Shown here one piece after another: positions 27,101 through 41,300 of a stretch of DNA of 64,000 nucleotides. How positions within the stretch are numbered: position 1 is the first letter of the stretch; each line of letters starts with the position of its first letter. The DNA is from Cladorhizidae sp. MBARI D1340-BT2 (Eukaryota; Porifera; Demospongiae; Poecilosclerida; Cladorhizidae). Under the pieces are notes generated by a model. The model was given only the letters and a program-made list of their open reading frames with translations, ran no database searches and was not told where the DNA came from. Location of the stretch: NCBI GenBank assembly GCA_028752905.1, contig JAQNBH010000017.1, positions 36,707,101 through 36,771,100 of the forward strand, given 5' to 3'. Position numbers and translations under genes: made by a program.

Positions 27101-30100
27101 AATAATCCTGTTGAGTTTTGCTCCAAAATTGTGAAAGGTATTTTGCATGAAATGCTTGATTAAAAAATAATCATTACGCACCAAGTTGACAGCTTGCCCT
27201 CTTTATCACTCCAAGATTAAAGTCACTATACTGATTATGTAGTACTAATTTGTAGACATTTCCAGCTTGAAGATGAAGGAGAAATCAAGTGTGAGAAGAT
27301 CTAGGGGGATGTTGGTGAATATGCTGACTCACTTGTGTGGCCGTGTGCCTCCTGGAATTCCTCTCTGTCTTCCTCCCTGCACTACCAGAATAGGGGAAAT
27401 CATTCAGCAATACTCCACCTATGAAACTACATTAACTTTCTTGAGGTATATACACAGCCATTGTTTTTTCACATGAGCTTAGAGTTGTTAGCCTTTAATT
27501 TTAACGTGAGAGTAGGCAAACCTTAACTCCCATCTTAATGCCAACCATTACTTTTCCAGGAAATATAATACTGCCATAATCTTGTACGAGTTAAAGGAAG
27601 CTACCATGTATTTTTCTTCACCTCAAGCTTCCTCCTCCTTCCCCCCTTCCTCTTTTTAGGAATCAAGGAGCTGTGATATCTGGTGTTCTTCCAGAAGTTT
27701 TGTTGGATTATGACAACTATTTGGAGTGGGTGGAACAACAATTGAAGTCCAAATATATTAGACTGTATGAAGATGAAACTTCATTCAGAGAGGCATCTAA
27801 AAGAGCATGGACATGTGTTTTAATGCAAGCCATCAAGGTAATTTGTCGTTATATAATAGTAACAGACTCCCTGCATTAGTTTGATCCACTTTTTTAAATG
27901 GCAAATGGCAAAATACCTCTCACATTGGCAACTTCTTAGATGCCTATATATTAGCTGCTGTGGGCTCCAAAATCACACTCAGCATTTTTTTTAAGTGGAA
28001 AAACTTTGCAACTCATCTTCAAGGATCTGTCTACCTATCATCTGTCTGTCTGTATGTGTCTGTCTATGTCTATCTATCTATCTATCAAAAAATCCCCTTT
28101 TAGTATACTTGTGTGCAATTTCAGTATCGTAAGATTGCAAATGTTCCCATGCACATCTATGACCCATCTGTTTCTTGATGGAGGATATTCAATACATGTG
28201 CAAGCTATATTATAAACAATGAATAACCATTCTCAATGTTGCTATTTGGTCTGAGGAATTAATTCTTGCTCCTGGCCAACCATTACCAAGTCCAAATTTA
28301 GCTGATCCTCTCCTAAAACACTTCTCCTGTGCAATTTTAGCTGATCCTCTACATGGGTTCAGTATAATATATATGTGTGTGTGCTGATTTGTGTAGTAAA
28401 CAACTTGGTCTACAAGAGTACAGTTAATAGAAACAAAGCATGATATACGCAGATATGCGCAGATAATGTAGTGTACAACGAGACAAAACAAGACAAAACA
28501 AGTTAGAAAAAAGTCTTTAGAAGTCATCACCAGAAGCTCTAAGTAAATGTTTTATAGAACTCAGACTTGTAGTCCTCTACTGCTCAGATATTAATATTGA
28601 AACAGCAACAAGATTATAAACAAAAGCATTAGATTGACCTGTCAAAAAAGAATGGAAAGAAGACCGTACCCATGTAGACCACAACCAGTTAGGTGACCCT
28701 TTACCATTTAAATCATATGGTAAAAGGTCAACTAACTTGTTGTGGTCTACATGGGTATGGTCTTCTTTCCATTCTTTCTTGTCAGGTCAATCCATGTTTG
28801 TTTTTGCTATAATTGTGGGGGGGGGGGGGGGGTGGAATGTGTGTGTGTGAATTATTGGCATAGCTTATCATTAGAAGTACAGCAATCACATTGCTTTATT
28901 CAACGTCATTTCATTACAATGTCATTGAGAAGTGTGATGGGATCACCCACCTTAATTAATGCCGGCTTAAGTAAATTGGGAATTGTTGTTATAGTGAAAA
29001 GAATGATTGATAGAATGCCCGGCAGACAGCAGATTAAAAACTAGGTGGCCTGAGAGTAGATGATACAATCCCTTACCAGATAACAGAAGCACTCTAATAA
29101 CTCCACCCCAACCATGCAGATGCTCCAAACCCACCTCCCCATAGGCCCACATATGAGCTTAAATTTGCTGTACAGGCAGGTGAGAATGAGCTGCATGGCT
29201 AATATATAACTGACAGAAAGGAAGATGGACATCATTACTCGCCTTTTGTTCCTTCACTCGCCTCTCAATACCTCACATTCATTACTAGAATCATAGCATG
29301 TACGGTAAAATTGTTTTCACCTAACGTCATTTCAGTTAGAAAGTGGCCTTTTCAGGAACCTAACCATGGTATTAATGGGAGAGTTGGTGTATAACTAAAG
29401 CTGCTATACCAAGTCACTAACTGCATTTATTTTTTGTTAAGGTTAGTGCATGCATAGTGCATGCTTTGCTGTACCTAAAATAATGTATTGGCTACCAACC
29501 AAATCTTTGCACATTAATGAAACATGTGTCTTTTATATTTCCTCAGGTTCTTGTTATTCCACAATTAGTTTCAGGGCAAGATTTACACCGAGAAGTTTCT
29601 CAGACTTGTCTTGAGTCTTCTGAAAGCAATGTATATTCTTGTTTCGAGATGAAACTACTCGCGTGGTTAAACCACCACTTCAGGCTTCACAGAGGTACTC
29701 TATTTGGCTTGCAAGGTCAGTGGCTTTACTTCAACATTTGCAACAAATAGTGTAGCAGAAGCAAGCAGTGAAACAAGCCTGTGGTAATATTGCTATTCTG
29801 CAAGTAATTTGATTTAGAAATGTAACATGTGGAAGTAATGGAGACCTACATAGTGTATTCTGAACATCATGACAAAAGAATAATAAGGGATAATTGTGAA
29901 TATAATTAAGGATGATTTTTTTCCCCTGTGCAGATTCTAATGTACAAGCCAGACACTTAGTTCATTTTGATGTGGATTTGATGGATAGCATGGCACTATC
30001 ATGCGTCCTATATTCCTACTGTCCTTTCTTGCAATCGACCCATTTTGACAAGTTGTATGTGGAACCCTCCACACCAGGACAGTGTGCTCATAATGCCCTC

Positions 30101-33100
30101 ATTTTTGTGGATGCTTTGAAAATGATTGGACTCAACTATGACATTCAACCAATTGATATTCTCTCTCCTAATCCCATTTTCATGATTTTGTTCTGTGCTC
30201 ATCTGTACTCTGTACTCTCAACATACAAGGCAGTGGACAGCATCAAATTCTCCACTGCACTGGGAGAAACCAGCGAAGGAAAGGTGTGGGACTATTGCTG
30301 ATTATTATGGCTTGTAGAGGGTATGTATAGTATTTCAAGCATACCTCTTATATCTAGCTCTGCACAAAACCATGGTCATATATTTCTTTTCTCTTTTAAT
30401 AAGATGGAATATGACTTAAATTGCTCTGTATACCCATAAAATATTGTCTTGTTAATTTTACAGATCAGTGTGTTGAACTCTAGTTCAGAGGATGTGGAAT
30501 ACCGCATTTTGATACAGGGAGATGGAGCGAAGTACTTCACTTCGTGTTCTAGTCTCTCCGTATGTGAATAAATTTAAAGCTGTCGGTGTTTTATAAAGAA
30601 AACTTCTTCATGATATTGTTGTTACTGTTTCTATGACTTCCAGTTACATATCCCTCCAAAAAGCAACAGAGACTTACTCATCACCTACCACTGTCGCTCT
30701 CTAAGTCTCAAGGAAGCGTATCTCTTGCTAGTGGCTGTTAACACACATCCCAGTGTGTCAACTAAGTCTTACTCTCTTAAGGGAAGTTGTACTGGAACTG
30801 TTCCCAAAGTAAGTGGAGCAACAACAACAATAATAATTATTATGATAATTAATAGCTAATAATGTGACATATATAATCATTTTAAGATTGTATATATAGA
30901 GGAAGTCAAGCAATTAAATAACTATAACAACTACGACAACATGATAATTTAAATAATAACGATATGGTCAGAAATATTTCCCCCCCCTGCCCCATTAATA
31001 CTGAATTAATCCCTTGAGCGCTCGTCTCCCCAGAGGCCCCGTATAATAAACACACCCAAATAAAAATAACAGCAAATCTACGATCAGTACTTATACATTC
31101 CAAGGTGTCATTGTATGGGTGTCTATTGCATTAAAGAAAGTTTTGAGATACATATAACTGATAGCATGGTTTGTGGTGGAATTTAGCACAAATATACCAC
31201 GAGTAATTTAGTGGGGATGACCAAAGAATTACACAGGACAAAGCTAAGTGCAATTACCATCCCCTCTACATTACGAGTGGTATATATATATACCAAGCTT
31301 CACTACAAACCATGCTATCTCATGTTAATACATGAGAATCAATTTCTATACTTCCTCCCACCCCCCAAAACAACAACTTAGATTACCATATCAACGTGGT
31401 TTGCACACGCTTATTAGAGCGCAATTTCACTTTTTTCACCACTATTGGTGAAAGCATGTGATTGTATTCTGTAGCCAAGCAGGAAAGAATCACCAACATA
31501 TGGGGGCATAATTGGTAAGGTCAGACAGAGGAGGTCATTTGGTTATTAACAAGTGCATTTTTTGCTGTTGTTATTGCAAATTCAACTGCCTTAAACTATG
31601 AGGCAAGTGCCCAATAATCTCTTTTCAGATATCTATGGGTACATATAGCAAGGACAGAGTGTATAGATTTTGTTGAAGTCATAAAGCAGTGAGAAGGAAA
31701 GCTATGGTGATCCTTGTATAAACTTGACTGAAACTGGAGTCAACCCATTTTAAATGTGATGCTGTAAAGTTTCGATCGATATAAATGCATACTTACTTTA
31801 TAAGTGCACCCGATATTCTTAAGTTTTACTGGATCCCATGATGAGCAACCTACAACTAGCACATGTGCCAGTTATTTTTCCTGCACCAGCCTAAAAAAAG
31901 GATTTCTAAGATGAAGGGTATATCATCACAGTTTAAAACAGGCATGTGATGAATTTATACTTTGTCCAATGAGTTGATCAACTGTACTCTCTTATAGAGG
32001 GGGATAAGATCAAAATCAGAAATGTATAGCTAGTTTTCTTCATTACGAGTGTCAGAATGATGTGTTGAACATTTTAATTGTAGATTGAGGTTTGGTGACC
32101 TAATGGATTTACGCAATTTTAGTGCCGAAAGAGAGAACAAGATTGAGCTTTTTTTAAAATATCATTAACTATGATGCATGTGGAAGCTATGGATCTCCAA
32201 AGTGGAGACACACCGTTTTTCTATATTTTCATATCATGTATTTTTTTATATTTTCATCTATAGCCTCCCACCTCCCTCCCACCCTCTCCCATCTGACAGC
32301 CATTCTCAATTCTTCTTAGTTGATCTCAACTGCTGCCATTCATCCTTAAACTCATCACAAAAATAGAGCCACATATCCAAAAATTATCTTATATACCACC
32401 AAACAATTGTGATTAGTTGTCTTGAAGTGACCTTGTTTTTCAGAGTCATCATTATTCTTTTCTTCCCTCCCCTTCCTCTCTCCTTTGCACTTCAAGCTCC
32501 ATAAGAAAGTTTGGATTCACTTGTATGAGTTTATTTCAGTTGATCTTCCAGTTAATGAGATTGTGCCATCATCAAATGGGAACTTCAAAATTAATCTATC
32601 TGAAATGAATTACAGTGTGCAAGGCTGCCAAGATGACAACTTCCATTCATTTATTTCATCAACTTCGTTAAAGGAACGTGAGTGTCTACACATTCTTCTA
32701 ACAACAATAATTACAACATTAAACTAGTTGATCCACTATAGAATTGCAAAGAATTACTAAATATTTTTTTATGTTTTAGGAACAAAGGATAAATTAAAAC
32801 TCTTTCATCATGATACCTCATCTATCAACTTTGATTCAGCAAATCCCACTTCATTAACATTACAGTTTGTTGGTCTGATGATGGGTGCTCGCCAATGTTT
32901 TATTCTTCTGTCAGACCCCGAACAAGATCTTGTTTTCTCTGTTACCGTTGAAGTGAAGCAGCCATTGCCAATGCTGCCAGATGTGACATGCTATGATCAG
33001 CACACAAGCATCGATGCTGAGACTAAAACATTGCATCTTAGCACATATGTGGGCCAGGCTGTGCAAGAGGATATAATAGTCCACCCATCAAATGGTGCCT

Positions 33101-35266
33101 TTGAAAATGCTCTGATTCAGTTGACAAAATGGGACCTGGATGAACGAGAATTGAGGAAGCTGATATTGACTGGGTCTCTTAAGTATGCTACACTGTCTAG
33201 TGACCGATCAAGATTCAGTGTAGAAGATCTCAAAAGTGACTGCAATGGATCTATAGTCTTTATAGTTGACGGCACTGATCAACATTTTAGCCTGCCTCCA
33301 GTTGTGACTGTTCCTACTAATGGTATGATTATATGGGCAAAGTCGAGTACATATGTATGATCGTGCTGAGGGAAATGTCAAGTAAATATAAGTATGATGA
33401 GAGGATGTGGTGAAACTGTATAGGTGCGATTACAATGTGGGCAAGTATGTGGTGAAGCTGTATAGGTATGATTATGATGTGGGCGTTAGTGGTTAAACTG
33501 TATAGGTATGATTATGATGTGGGCAAGTATGTAGTGAAGCTATATAGGTATGATTATGATGTGGGCAAGTATGTGGTGAAGCTGTATAAGTATGATTATG
33601 ATGTGGGCAAATATGTGGTGAAGCTGTATAGGTATGATTATGATGTGGGCGTTAGTGGTGAAACTGTATAGGTATGATTATGATGTGGGCAAGTATGTAG
33701 TGAAGCTGTATAGGTATGATTATGATGTGGGCAAGTATGTGGTGAAGCTGTATAGGTATGATTATGATGTGGGCGTTAGAGGTGAAACTGTATAGGTATG
33801 GTTATGATGTGGGCAAGTATGTAGTGAAGCTGTATAGGTATGATTATGATGTGGGCAAGTATGTGGTGAAGCTGTATAGGTATGATTATGATGTGGGCAA
33901 GTATGTGGTGAAGCTGTATAGGTATGATTATGATGTGGGCAAGTATGTGGTGAAGCTGTATAGGTATGATTATGATGTGGGCAAGTATGTGGTGAAGCTG
34001 TATAGGTATGATTAAGATGTAGGCAAGTATGTGGTGAAGCTGTATAGGTATGATTATGATGTGGGCAAGTATGTGGTGAAGCTGTATAGGTATGATTATG
34101 ATGTTGTGGTGAAGCTGTATAGGTATGATTATGATGTGGGCAAGTATGTGGTGAAGCTGTATAGGTATGATTATGATGTGGGCAAGTATGTGGTGAAGCT
34201 GTATAGGTATGATTATGATGTGGGCAAGTATGTGGTGAAGCTGTATAGGTATGATTATGATGTAGGCAAGTATATGGTGAATCTATAGGTATGATTATGA
34301 TGTGGGCAAGTATGTGGTGAAGCTGTATAGGTATGATTATGATGTAGGCAAGTATGTGGTGAAGCTGTATAGGTATGATTATGATGTAGGCAAGTATGTG
34401 GGGAAGCTGTATAGGTATGATTATGATGTGGGCAAGTATGTGGTGAATATATAGGTATGATTATGGGCAAGTATGTGGTGAAGCTGTATAGGTATGATTA
34501 TGATGTGGGCAAGTATGTGGTGAAGCTGTATAGGTATGATTATGATGTGGGCAAGTATATGGTGAATCTATAGGTATGATTATGGGCAAGTATGTGGTGA
34601 AGCTGTATAGGTATGATTATGATGTGGGCAAGTATGTGGTGAAGCTGTATAGGTATGATTATGATTTGGGCAAGTATTTGGTTAAGCTGTATATGATGTA
34701 GGCAAGTATGTGGTGAAGCTGTATAGGTATGATTATGATGTGGGAAGTTAAGTATGTATGTAGTGACATATTTAAGTGTTGTTTGTTAAGATGGAGTAAA
34801 CCCTGTTTAAGTAGTAATATAAATAGAGAGACATCCATGTGTAGCCATGGCTTCAGTATATTTAAACATGAAATTATTCATGCAGGATACTGTTTTTGTG
34901 TGGCATATTTATGCATGGAGTCCTCTGATGGATATCTATGATAATTGGCTTAAGGTTCTTATAGAGTACATTATTTGATTGTTGTTTTTTGTTTGTTAAG
35001 TTCTATTTTTGTGTGTTTGTGTGTTTGTTTGTTTTTGTTTGTTATTTTAAATTATTTTTTGTTGCCTTTTGTTTAATTGATTTTTGTTGCTTAGTTGTTG
35101 TAGTATTAGTTGTTGTAGTATTATTTTACTATTATTAATGTGTCATTATTATTATTGTTAATATTAAGCACAACAAAAAATAAAATAAAATAAACAATAA
35201 ATAAATAACTATTACACAAAAATGTTTGTTTGTTTCTTTATTTATTGTTATTACTATTATTATTAC

Positions 35267-35321
<55 letters not shown>

Positions 35322-38300
35322 TATATATGCTGCATATTATCAAAAATAAAAATAAAATAATAATAACTATTACACAAAAAATGACAGGAATCAGGAATCA
35401 TACCCAACTGATCCAAGAACAGAGATAGTGTTCCTTCTCTGTATGGTGAACACAGAGGCATTGTAGTGGGTAAGCCTGGGATTTCACCTCTCCCATCCTT
35501 TGCCTGATTCCTTAACCCAGTTCCTTCGAGAAAATCATGGATTTTGCCCCAATAACTTCTAAGATCTCAATTGTCACTGGGGTGAATGAATGACCAGGTA
35601 TCCATTCTTTCATTTTTCTACTCTGCCATAATAGTTACTGTTATTATTAGTATTAAATTTTTTTATGGGGGTGGGGGGAAGGGGGGAGGGGTGGTTGATA
35701 AGTTAAGAGATGTATGTTATTTATAGTTTATTAGCAGAGATACACACACTCTGTTGCAGGAGTGCTCTTGAGCTGGTGGTATGGTATCCAGCAGCCTCCC
35801 TCTAAACACACACACACACATAGAGACATGCATTATTTCTATGCTATCGTCAGGAACATAAAAAATGGCATGCACAGATATATATATACCTAAACTAAAC
35901 AGACTTTGACTTGCAGTGAGCTTGGAGTCTAATGCAACATAAACTTTGTCCACTCCTATAAAACTACACCCTCATACACAGCACACACTTTCTTTATACT
36001 ATTGCAACTGCACCTCAATCAAAATACGATGCATTATTGATAGGACTTTAAATTTTCGTTGTCTCTGTTGTTCCAGGTAGTACAAAGTTTCCCATTAAGT
36101 TCAGGCCCGAGTCTGTAGGTCAATACAAGTGTCGGGTACTGATGAGATCTGGACATGATGTGAGGCTCCTTCTCATGGAGGCTACTGTTCTCTCCAAGGA
36201 AAGACTGCCTCAAATAGAGTTTAAAACACCTGCTGCTCTTCCCCTTACTCAGAACATCCCCTTGGTAAGTGCTGCATTGTTCATTAGATATTCACATCAT
36301 TAGCTAGTCGTTCAATGTTAAGCATGGAACTAGTAATTTAGCGACATAGATTTTTAAGCTCTAAAGCACAGTTGCTAGGATGTCTCACATACACTAACAC
36401 GAGATATTTTGTTGTTGTAGCTATTAGGTAGTTAATATTGAATGACTTCCTTGATAATCGACTGAAAACTTTCAGCATTTCAGCTAGATGCTCTAACTGA
36501 AATGCTGCTCTCTGTCATGTAAGAGTAACAGTAGTTGCATTGTAATGTGTTTACTTGTATCCATAAACATTGACAAAAACTGGTAGGCATGAGCAGAGGT
36601 TCAGGCTATCAAAACCACACCTGGCTTATCACGATTTATTCATGGCATTATATGCTTGATGAAGTGAATTTCATCAATATCAGCTTCCTTTAAGAGCGTC
36701 TTCTTTGTCTTTTTGCTTTGAGGTGACTTTCGAGGCCATATCCGTTTCTTTATCAGATCTATTGATGCAGCCCTCAATGATCACATGATCACCCAGGGAG
36801 ATCATGTGACACATGACCACTCACCTTCTCTCTCTTTTTTGGTTATTCCGGAAAACTCTTAGGGCAATTCATTACTACCAAAATAGTTTCAAAATCATAT
36901 AATTCTCTCAATCCAGCCAAGCCAAATCAATAGATATAGTTCCCTCTAACTACAGCTCGACCTTTTTAATATTATGGTTCGTGCTATGTGCGGAACAAGG
37001 TCAAGCCCACAGCTGTAGTCAGTGTCCACTATGTACCACTGTCTATGTGCTAAACAACCATACACTCTCCTTTTGAAATCAGCAAAAAAGAGTACGGGGA
37101 GAGCTTGCCCCATGTCTGACTGCTTGCCAAGTTAAAAATGATGACGAGTTATACAATTAATGCACACATCATAATGTGGCAGGTGGATGCCATTGGAGGG
37201 GATGAGTGTACTTAAAATAGACAGATGATGTAATTACAATTATGGACAGTCTCTTCGAGATCTCGACTACTTTTTATGGAAGCTCTTCCTCTTAGGAAAG
37301 CTGCACAGGTGCTTATACTTAATGGGAACTGCTCTAAATTTCAAGTTTAGGTATAGCACGCTTAGAATAGCTTTAGTTTGCTTACCTCAACAGAGCTGAG
37401 CTGCTTGCACCAAACATTTATTCGCTGCTGAAACTAAGGTGATGGTCTCCTTCCTAGTGGTGGTTCTTAGCACCGAGACTAGAGTACTTGATTGTCAGAC
37501 GAAAGTTAGAAATATTCAATCCAGATGGCAAGTGAGTAAGAGTTTCATGAAATTGGGATAAATACATTCTATGGACATGTTTTAGTTTATTCTGTTATTA
37601 ATTTGTGTGTTGTGCCATCACCTACTTTCACCTCCTGGTACTCTGGTTAAGTTTACGTGTTATTTTGGTAATATAGTTTGTGTGTATACAACTTGATGTT
37701 ATAGGTGAACCCAAGTTCATCGGACTGGATGCTAAAAGTGTCTATATCCAGTCCACAGTTCAGGGGACCTGATCAATTTAAAGTTGGAGCTTTGACAACT
37801 GCCTGTTATCCTTTGACCTATCATCCTCAAAAGGAAGGAACTGTCGAGGTAAGAAACTGAAGAAATAAATAGAGGAGACAGTCATCCATTTTGAGACACC
37901 TTTGTTTCTGTTGTTGTGCTAAAATATAAATCATAAATGTTTACAAGACAAAAAATTTTTTTCTAAATGAACTCTCAGTTGACATGATAAGATTAGAATA
38001 ACCTGAATAATCAACTTGAAGTTGTATTCTCTCGATAGATGCTCTAGCCATAAAATTATTTTATTCCTGATTAAGGGTAGAGCATCTAGACGAAATGTCC
38101 AAGAGAATACAATTTCAAGTTAATTATTGAGAAGGCTATTGTAAAAAATGTTTTGTTTAAAAAAATATTGAGGGTGCAATATCTCTCCCTGTATCGGTGG
38201 TTTAACCATCCTTTAAATGGTGTAAATGGTGGACAATAAAGCAAAGGGTATATCTCAGCTGAGACTCACTTTGCCAACTTCTTGGTGTCCTAAATGGTAG

Positions 38301-41300
38301 TTTAAGCTGGCTTTAACCACAAAACACTTCAAGTGTGCCTTCCTTCTGTTTACTTACTGGTATATAGCCCCAAAATATTAAAAACTGAAATTCATCCTCA
38401 AGGTCTTGCATCTATCTATATATGTAATCTATCTCCCCCCCCTTCCCCGAGCATAACTTGTGTATAGTACATCCATTCGTCTTAATTTTACTACCGGAAG
38501 ACTCTAAGTTGTCCAATGCATTGTAGTGACTAATCCATTTCTCGATCTGTGTCTCGATTCAGGAAAACACCTGAAAATAGATAAAAGGTTATTTGTGCCA
38601 TGCTTGTGGCATGCAATATCGAGTCTAGCTGAGTTGTGTCAGCAAGAACCTGCATGTTTTCATATCAAGAAGTGGTTAGTTGATAGTATACTTTTGTGAT
38701 AATAGGTAACAGTACAGACATTCAACAAAACCACGTAACAACTTATGGGCATGTGTATCAGTTGATTTCCTCAGAAACTCAATAGTTTACAGGATATAAT
38801 CGCCAAGTAGCTGTTATGTTTTCGCACCATCAATTGGTATCCTCAGTGGTTTACAATAGTTAAGAGAGACCTTCGACAATACCAGGCAACTAGTTATGAT
38901 GCATGTGTCTGGCAGCATGTGGATACTTAACATTATGGCTGGTAGGGTCTGGTAGCTACTAGACAAAGGGAAACAAGACAATAATGTTTGTTTTTTATGG
39001 ATTGACTGGTCAAAAATGAATGAAAACCAATATAGACTACTAACATTAAATGACCCTTTATTAATATAATGAAGACCAAAGGAAACTGTATTATTATATT
39101 AACTAGTAGGTAAAAGGTCCTGTAAATGTTGGTATTCTATATTAGTTTTAAAAAATTGTTGTTATTGTTGTCGTCGTTTTTTCCCATGTTTTAACCAAAT
39201 TCAATATAAATTTTTTGTCTTGTATTTTCACTAATCAGATAAAAAATGAAAAACAAATGTATACCACAAATTAGCACCATTTAGCTATTATATTAATGAA
39301 AAACAAAAACAGGTCTTCATAGGTAAAGGGTCCTGTAAATACTTGTGGTCAACCTTTGGTTCCATTTCTTTTTAGGCTAGTAAATTAAATATTTGTTTTT
39401 TATCATACATTCTATCTAGTTACTCAGCTAACTCCAGAACTATATAACCAAGATGTGAGTCTCTACCATGTTTATTCAGTTGGATATATTGCTGTATGGC
39501 TTACCTATCTATCTATGTACCTTTGTATTCAACGTATGTTCACCCGTAAAAAATATATAAATGAGGGATTACATAAATTGGGAATGTTTCTATAATAGTG
39601 AAGAGAATATACCTGGCAGCAAGAACAAACCAGCCTGACATAGGACATATAACAAACCAAGACCCTGATAACCTAATAACCTCCCATAAGCCCTCAAACT
39701 CTCCCCACCCCCCATTATACAAAAAACAAAAATTGGAGGTGAGAACATGCTGCATGGCTGACAGGAAAGAAATGATGGACATCGCTGCTCATTCCATCAA
39801 CATGCACTAAATATTCTTTGCTCGCCACTCAGTGCCTAGCATTCATCACTACACATGTGGCTGTGTTCATATATACACATGAACCATAAGTAGCTTACTG
39901 GTTTTATTGAGGGTCTGTGCTTTTTACTATTGTTATATACAAGAGTAAGCTTTAGAGGGAACTCACTGATCATTATTTGCAACAATAGTCCATTTGCTAA
40001 TGCAGTGTAGCGAGATTCAATGCTGCACATGCACAAGCACGTTTATTGTATGGATGATCTTTTACTACTTTTCAATATGTTGAATTGAGACATATTTAAC
40101 CCTACAATGTGCAGTGGACAATTTGGAGGCTTCTGTAGGAAAATCGTTTAAAAAAATGGGTCTTCTGTTATATGTGGGAGAAAACAGGGATAGATACATA
40201 GATAGGTATATATGTAGCAAGATCCTTGTAAATGTATTTCATGGGGTGTGGCAGTGGGTGGGGCTGAGGGCTGCTGGTTTACTACTCACGAAGGATTTAA
40301 GGCAATTGTTAAGTGCTTCTGGAGCTAAAATTGGCCCAAACTACTGTTTAATATGCTAAGAAATTGCCAAAGTGAGATTTAGATATAAACTTTTAAATTT
40401 TTTTGGATGCCATTTTAAAATAGGAGTCAGACTAATCTAGGGAGTGCTACCGTGCCCCAATGTCTCAACATGGTTTTGTTATTCTTGGCTTGTATTTTAT
40501 CTTGCACACTTATGGTGCTAGAGCCCTTGCACACTTATAGTGCTAGAGCATCCATCCAACTTTATTTACTAAGAGGATGGTGCTGGGAATTAAAGGTTTT
40601 CACTTATCTAAACCCTTTCCCCAACACATCTACACACATGTTTTATTTTATTTAGGGTGAATTGAGACTAATTAATACCAAAAACTTCAATGAACACACG
40701 TTTGAATTGGTTGGTATTGCTGAAAGACCTCTGGCTCAAGAATATATCTCACTTCATGCCAAAGTTAAACAAAGGTACAAATATAATTTATTATAGTGGC
40801 ACTGCATATATATATATACATATTTAGTATGGTATGATTTATGTGATGACCTAGATTAGTGCACCTCCTTCACGTGCCTAATCATATGAGCCGAACTGTT
40901 ACGTTTCATGTGGAGTCAGATCTGGATTTTATTAGAGTTCCTAGTGAAGTTTCTATTGGTAAGTTATTCAAAGTTTAAACTATGAAGGTCATGTAATAAT
41001 TATTTTATGTGATATTGCCGAACACTTCAAGTGCAATGTTCAAATTAATTTTTGTATCCTTCTTTTGCATAAAAGTTTTTAGGGTATTCATTGGATAATT
41101 GCACAGAAAATAAGCACAGAAAATAAAACTGTTTAGAGCTGGCTAATTTGGTATGCCATTCCATATGAGATTCATGCCAGATTCTTATTTTCTTTACTTG
41201 TCAAAGCCTTGAGTCTAACTCATTCAGAGTAGTTGTAATAGCAGTGGTTCACACATTTGGAGACTAACCTTTATAATCTGATATCTTGTTGTGTATATAT

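Larger units (their letters stand above)
27838..29546. other. intron 24
   Basis: A 1.7 kb intron with a (TCTA)n run near 28060-28085, a near-perfect hairpin at 28632-28790, a G-run at 28806-28832 and family D copy 1. No exon was seen. Confidence 0.6.
30809..32496. other. intron 28
   Basis: A 1.7 kb intron containing a family F copy (31145-31330) and a family G copy (31390-31640). Open frames at 30906-31103 and 32178-32366 have no supporting motif. Confidence 0.5.
37849..40655. other. intron 32
   Basis: A 2.8 kb intron. It holds family A (37970-38150), two family C relatives (38990-39150, 39300-39370), family D (39570-39870) and a short 27 bp doublet near 40495-40545. No exon was seen. Confidence 0.55.

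Noticed and set aside
33468..34470. Open frames repeating VKLYRYDYDVGKYV
   Set aside because: Artefact of the 42 bp array in an intron; no splice or start context.
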